From Toxoplasma gondii ME49 (Eukaryota; Apicomplexa; Conoidasida; Eucoccidiorida; Sarcocystidae), in assembly GCF_000006565.2 (NCBI RefSeq), contig NC_031475.1, positions 4,821,601 through 4,885,600 of the forward strand: a stretch of DNA of 64,000 bases, written 5' to 3'. The notes beneath the pieces are model-generated. The model saw only the letters and a list, made by a program, of their open reading frames with translations, did not search any database and had not been told where the DNA came from. Within the stretch, counting starts at the first letter, position 1, and each line of letters opens with the position of its first letter. Made by a program: the position numbers and the translations under genes. Below, one piece after another: positions 57,911 through 64,000 of the stretch.

Positions 57911-60900
57911 TCACGAACTCGGATTGATTTTCATCTTCCTGATTCGCAACGTTCTTAGCCGGTTTATTGAAAAGCCAATCTGTTGTTTTGTTGGTCAGAC
58001 AAAAAGAACACGACATGACACGAGGGGTACCCTGTGCATGAACGCAAAGAAATCAAATGCCTGATTGATTGTGTCCCGCAGCCGCTGGAGTCGCTGTATC
58101 GCCAACGCAATATGGCAACTCGAAAGCGAACCATCCACAGCTGACTGCACAAAATTCGTGATGTCGAAGTTATTTATAGTGGCCAGAAACAGGCGAGGCC
58201 CTCTGACTACCGTTTCGTAGATGGGACTAATCCCCGCTCTTCTTCCCTCCGACGCCAAATACACCTGCGGAACTCACCTCGAGTTGACGAGGAAGAGAAA
58301 GGTCTCCCTGAAGCACATTGCATTCAACACATGAATTAATCCATAAGACAGAGGAACATCTTTCTTTTCTCAATTGTATACGAAAGCGACTGCGAAGAAA
58401 TCTACGATCGTACCAATGGTGACCAAGGATCCGCCAATGCGTCAAGACCGTTCAAACCAATTCCTGTACGAAGGCACCGACAGCACACGGCAGAGTCGCT
58501 GAGAAATGCGATGGTGATAATTGTGAGCACGGACATAAAACAAACGCTCATTTCCTTACCCGGTTGTTTGATGCTGGACATGATGTTAGACATTGATTCC
58601 AGTATTTCTTTTAGCGTCCTGTGCAGGTGAAATATCGCGCGATCGCAGATGGCAGTATTGTTTGCGAAGGGTCACTCACGACGAGAAGTCTCAGGAAAAC
58701 TGCTACAGGGTCTACAAACCCTGAACCACCGATATTTTTATGTCTTACCTCTCGCCGTTCACGATATTGTCATCCACTTTCTCTCCAAGGCGCTGAAGGC
58801 ACCGGGCTATTGCCCGGGTTTGTGAAGCTTCCGCCAGTTGTTCGATGCAGGTTAGGTCAATATCTGTGCTACCATAACTTATAGCACGTCGCGCCGTAGC
58901 CTTGACTTTCCCCTTCTGATTCAAACACCCTTATGAGAAAAACACAGGCAAGAATACACTCATGTAGACACCGTCACTCACAAAAGAGCCCAGAATCAAT
59001 CCACTCTTCACAACCATGTTCATATTTATCCCAGTAAGTATCTGTAGGAGCGCTTCTGCCATACTCACCTGGTTCGAGAACCCGATGTCGAAAAACGCCA
59101 AAGCGATCCGAAATTGTGTCTCCAGGGGTTTTCGTCTGAGAAGTGCATCCCGCACATCAATATGACAGCGGGAGGCTTGAAACAAACATAATCGGGTCAC
59201 TTTCTTGTGACGTGTGCGTTGCAGATTCGACCTACCGTGTTTGGAGCCGTTTGTGTTTCCACTGCCGTCGTATGACTCGCCGCTATTTCCTTTGCCTTTT
59301 CCGTGACGCAGTACGCTTGATAGTTGTCCATCATGATAACGTGGTCGGCCACTTCGAAGAAATCACCACTTCCGCCAACAACCATTATTGTCGAAATTCT
59401 ATACTGATTGACCAATGGTCGAATTTTGAAAATAAAAGGCGTAATTGGTTCCTTCTCCTTGGCTGTAAACCACATAATGTTAATAGGACGACCACCAAAA
59501 TGAGTCTCTGACTGACGACAATGAATTGTATCATGGATAAATCTCATTTAGAAGAGCTTACAGACGAGCGCTTGCATCCGTGTGTCTCGAATCATGAAGT
59601 TTGTGGCACACGTATCTTCGTCCACAAGTAGCGTCGTGGCCCCTAGCTCCAAAGCTTCCATTATGTTGGCGGCCTGAGAGGTGCTGCCGGAAGCGTCAGC
59701 CGACGAAAAGTTGCCCGTAGATTTGCCGAAAGGAAGATTGTTGATGAATGGACTTATGTCTGAGGCACAGTGGGTCTGCACATGAACAATGCATGAGCTC
59801 ACTGCTACAACACTCCAGAGGTGACTCCGTAGCAACTTAAGTGGCGTCACATCCAGCCTTACCTACTGACGTGACTGCGCGCCCGTCTTCTGCGCGTATC
59901 TGCAAGAAACAACACGTCCAAAGAACCGCTGTCGATTTACTCTTCGGTTCGTGGCTTTCGTTAGCTACGCCAAGGATGCACGTGCTGGCTGACGGCTTTG
60001 CTCAACCGTCTTACATACACCCTCAGAGTCTCACCTTGACGGCGCCTGGATCAGTGACAACGAACTCACGTCCGTCTCCAGGAATCTTGTTGTACACGCC
60101 CCACTGTAAGGCTTCCAGGAGGGTTGATTTTCCATGGAAACCACCTCCAACAATTAGCGTGATGCCTGCTGGTATGCCCATTCCCTTAACTGCAGGCGCA
60201 TGCCACACAAAGTTCACACTGACGAATCACGCATCAACATTTGCAACGGCTACACGGTGAACTCCTAAGTGAACTTTCGCTTACCTTCACCACGGTTGGG
60301 GAGACCTATCCGCACTTCTAAGGACGGCGGTGACTGAAACAAGACGAGGTGATCGTCCTGGAAAGGTAAGGACATCAACTCTCCTCTCAGAATTACCCTC
60401 GTATCTTTTTGACAACGAAAGACGGGAAAGCATACTTGGCATTGATCTCGACGACGTATCGTGAACTCGAAAAGGCAAGCAGCGCACCTGCTGAGAGGTA
60501 AGAGGGCGGTCGTCGACACCAGACCGACGAGGTAGGCATGCTCCATTGATTACGAAGGCAACCAGGCCATGCTTGGCCAGCGATCCTCGTAGATCTGAAG
60601 GGACGAATAATGACAAGCAGCGCAAGGCTCATATGACTGACGAGTGCGCTGTAGCACTGACGTCAACAGATCTTGCATACACGAAAATCTTTGATTGACA
60701 GAGTGGTCTGTCTTTCGAACGGAAATGCCCACAAACACTGCTCATGAAACTACCTCGAACTGACAGCATGGCCTAGAGGTACTGGGAAGGACCCGCAGGA
60801 GACTCACGCCACCTGCTGAGGCACGGCTAGTGCTGCGGGAGGTTGACACACATAAACAGCTACCTACATTCTTGATCTTCAACACTTTGTATGTGAGCTT

Positions 60901-63900
60901 CGAGGTCCGTCAGCTTCTGTCTGGAGAAGTACATGGCAGCTCGAGCAACGGCTGGAAGACGCTCACACAAAAGCTGTGCTGCCCGGCGCCCTTCAATTGA
61001 CCGACCTCGAGCCTGAAAAAAAACCACGGAAGCTCAAGCCCGTACTGTTGTTGAAGAGCCACGCGACACGGTCAACAGCTCCCCGTTAACAGAAAAGCCA
61101 GGCAGCCACGTACTTTTCACTCACTTAAACCACGATCGAAAGCACGGACTGTGTCACTACTCATCTTAATCCGAATACACACGTATTTATGCTGATATGC
61201 ATTCCTATAGATGTCACACAGCTCCCGAACGAAAGGTACCCTACCGGTAGCGAAACATGACACCGGGCCTCTACGGCGTCCGTTGTTACAATCATCGAGG
61301 TCCGGCGCAGAACATGCTGGCTAGGTTGGTCAATCCGAATGTCTCCACCCTGCAAACACGTGAGACGTCACCATGGGAGAACAGCAGGTCACGTCACATA
61401 TTTCCAAACATGAAATAAAAACGTAGCTATAATAGTCGCTGAAGGGTCTCGAAGGAGTGGAAATTCTGATTCGCGGCGCACCTCTGCAGATACGGCCAGG
61501 CAGCCACCCCCCGGCGGACGTAGGTCTCCTGACGCGGCCCACGAAAACCCCCCTTTCCTTTTCACCCCGACTTCGACCGAACTCGACTCTCTGGCACTGA
61601 AGACGGCCTCAAAAGGCGAGACGCGCGCATGCGACCGAAACTCAAGACGTGCGCCATACACAAACTTGCACAGTAAGTCCCTGTGGGCTTTGGCTACCGC
61701 CTACCTTGCTGCCATGCCAGCCTCCTCCTTCGGCCGCCTGGTCGATGCCTGACCTCTGAATGGCGTGGTGAAACGCTCTTGTAAGGAAGTCGCACAGCGC
61801 GATGTTCCTGATCTCGGTCTCGAACATGTGCTTGGGGAACCTAGCAGATCAAGGAAGCAAATGGGAGAATGTTCAAATGCCAAAAGGCGCAGTTCCGTTG
61901 AATCTTCAGCACCATAAACAAGTGGGGAAAGCTCACAGTAGACGGCCACGCCATCTTGAGAGCGGACCTGCATATCACAAAACTGCTGTGCGAGGAGGGA
62001 GAGGAACGAGATGTGTGTATAAGATGACACATGCAGCAGCCAAGTGGTTCTGTTCTTAGTCCGTGACTGGGAGACGAAACGTCGTTCGCGGATTGCCGTC
62101 AACGCCTGATTGCATCGTCGCTGGCTGTCATGCTCACTGCGCATGGTGTTGGGGCAGTCGCAGCCGAAATCTGCTCGGCGGAGCGAAGGGGTCAGACTGC
62201 ACCCTGCGGAAACAACACAGAAAAAAAACTCCAAACGGAAGGGATCAACCGACGTAGATAATGAAGAACACAAGAGAATCTGGGATCCGGTAAACGCAGA
62301 CATTCAAGGTCTAAAGCAGAAGTCAAATTCGTATCGAAGTCGCACACGAAGGGGTCTTGCCGCGACAGCTGTCCTATGTTTCCGTTTCACTGGAACTCAC
62401 TGAAGACTGATGCTAACAAGGGCGAGACAGAAACCACACGATCGATGCTGAAAAGGGAGGTGCCGACTGGAGTCGTTTATAAAAAGCCAGCATGCCGACA
62501 CCCCTCAAGCAAAGAACAGGGCCACGCGTGAGCTGCACACAGGTATTAATGTACGCAACTACAGACGCACGCAGAAGCCGACGAAGGCGTTTGCCGTTTG
62601 TACGTCTGACTTCTACATCTCCACAGTTCCAGGGGAAACACAAGAAAGGAAATCGATCGAAAAATAGCACTGCTGAATGTAATTTGCTGTCTCAATTGAA
62701 GGGCTAGATTGTCTTCCCTATAACATGAGTTTTTTGTCTGATTCGTTTGCGGGGTGCGGGCCTTGCAGCCACATCAGCCGCCAACCACAATCAGACAATG
62801 CTGTTGGTACGTACTTCCAATCAAGGCAAATGGAACATAGATTGGAAGCTGACGAGCACCATGAATACTTGTTCGTCGCGCATAGATACGAAGACGTACG
62901 ACAGAGAAACCACATTTGATTGATGGTCCTCGAATCACCCTGCCAAGGAAGTCGCTAAGTGTGGAGAGAACTGGCAGTGTCGCACTCACTTGTCAATGAA
63001 AATTTGGAACTCCTCCATTTGCCATTCGCCAATCAAGTCCTTGTATGCAGGATACGGCCTGCCTGGTTGATGCGATCAGTCACACAGGGACAAAGAGCGA
63101 CACTGAGGCAACCTGCAGTAGTCGACTTCGCTTCACGCATGTACCTGAAGTTGTACAGTTAAAGCTTCCAAACACCCGAGTGCTTAACGAAACAAACTGA
63201 AACACTACCCCCTCGTTTCCGACACAAATAGGAGTCTATCGCAAAGAAGGAAAATGAATAGGCATGGACACTGTGAGGCCTAGAAAATCGATACCTTCAA
63301 GACGCTGAAGTTCGGAGCGCAGACTAGAGACTCCTGCTCGAGGTCGACTGGGAGGCCCGCCAGATGGGAAAATGTCTGCTTCCTACAAAAATGCGCAGAC
63401 AAGAAGTGTAAAGGAATCTAGTTTTTTATCGGAGTCATCGATGTCGACGAGCTCGTTATTATTTGAAACATTTTTAAAAAGATAGCCGTACCGCTGGGCA
63501 ACCGTGCTCATCATAAGCAGAGCAACCATGACTCTTGACTTCCACGTTACAGGAAGATACGGAAGTCGAAGGAGGCGACTAGACCCCGAATACAGAAGAA
63601 ATGAACCACAGAACCGCGTGGAGACGAAAGAGTTCACCACTTCTCAGTCGCACACTGCCGCGACCAGTGAGAGCAGGCTATGAAAAAACAAGACAAAACG
63701 TGAGCCTGGATGCTGTGTCTCCCGGCACTACTTGTCTGTGCAGATAAGTGCTTCGCCACGTAGGCATCGAATGAGACAAAACGACCGGGTTCTCAAACAT
63801 CCTCTACATCGTACAACATACGTTGTTTGTCGAGTCGTGGTTTTGGGCAGGAGCAATCGAGATTCATTACCTCTGTAAACGCAGGGTGACCTCCTCCAAA

Positions 63901-64000
63901 AGAGTCGCCATTCTGCCGCCGCTTGCTCCGCCCACCTCCTGAGTCGACAGAAAAGCCGGTGCAGGCAGTCTCGCCCGAGCAGTGGGAGACCTTCGTTGGT
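57911..64000 (-). CDS. Predicted ATPase of the ABC class (COG3044/PF09818 family), 5' end beyond the window
   Basis: Nineteen exons in coding order: 64000-63871 (partial), 63382-63295, 63062-62990, 62939-62811, 61840-61705, 61349-61245, 61012-60868, 60594-60488, 60357-60285, 60189-60035, 59899-59863, 59759-59562, 59462-59232, 59175-59069, 58915-58749, 58618-58560, 58463-58414, 58307-58278, 57979-57911; ~695 residues. Every phase agrees, and the joined protein follows the bacterial family end to end. The N-domain has GRPYPAYKDLIG, RNIALCDFLTRAF, IDQPSQHVLRRTS and LVAFVINGACLPRRSGVDDR. The P-loop is IVGGGFHGKSTLLEAL, followed by GVYNKIPGDGREFVVTDPGA. Then come ISPFINNLPFGK, the signature-like ASGSTSQAANI, Walker B TTLLVDEDTCATNFMIRD, the switch region IMVVGGSGDFFEVADHVIMM, IEQLAEASQTRAIAR and the terminal INRLRTLRIRK. 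All nucleotide-binding motifs look intact, and no membrane helices are present. The substrate is unknown for the whole family. An N-terminal Gly/Arg/Ser-rich extension (GGGRSKRRQNG) is not typical of the bacterial proteins. The acceptor of the 59175-59069 exon is less certain. Confidence 0.92.

Noticed and set aside
1..64000. CRISPR arrays, operons, insertion sequences, integrons, complete rRNA or tRNA genes
   Set aside because: None is visible. The intron-rich structure and simple-sequence content point to eukaryotic nuclear DNA.

Overview
The window looks like nuclear DNA of a coccidian apicomplexan, most likely Toxoplasma gondii or a close relative (Hammondia, Neospora). The evidence is: genes split by many short GT-AG introns; homopolymeric Ser, Thr, Glu and Arg tracts inserted into otherwise conserved proteins; long polypyrimidine stretches next to genes; abundant TA and GATA-type microsatellites; scattered TGCATGC words; and a short piece of organelle-type large-subunit rRNA inside an intron. 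I rebuilt gene models by eye from frame, splice signals and remembered family patterns. No search was run, so exon ends are predictions.

Layout, left to right. 1-2849: no confident gene. 2850-5258 (+): a metaxin/SAM37-like mitochondrial outer-membrane protein, 3 exons. 7212-12444 (-): a RAD9 homologue of the 9-1-1 checkpoint clamp, 7 exons. 14966-16697 (-): an unrecognised protein with a Cys cluster at its N-terminus; its last intron holds the rRNA fragment. 20043-21733 (-): a small two-helix membrane protein that resembles the CD225/dispanin (IFITM) fold. 25724-28091 (+): an OPA3-like protein with a Ser-rich insert. 31462-47502 (+): a very large condensin-II subunit G2 (NCAPG2) homologue, about 12 exons and at least 2,780 residues.

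From 48.9 kb the window changes character. It holds a secreted Thr-rich mucin-like protein (-), a multi-pass membrane protein (-), a CRAL-TRIO/SEC14-domain protein with an N-terminal membrane segment and an apparently frameshifted acidic tail (+), an orphan open frame (+), and a secreted helix-rich protein (+). The last gene (57911 to beyond 64000, -) is spliced from at least 19 exons. It encodes the bacterial-type 'predicted ATPase of the ABC class' (COG3044/PF09818), complete except for its N-terminus.

The conserved genes share themes but show no operon-like link. RAD9 and NCAPG2 act on chromosomes (damage checkpoint, mitotic condensation). The metaxin-like and OPA3-like proteins are mitochondrial. 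The most unusual items are the multi-exon ABC-class ATPase, the frame-shifted tail of the CRAL-TRIO gene, the dispanin-like protein and the intronic organellar rRNA insertion.
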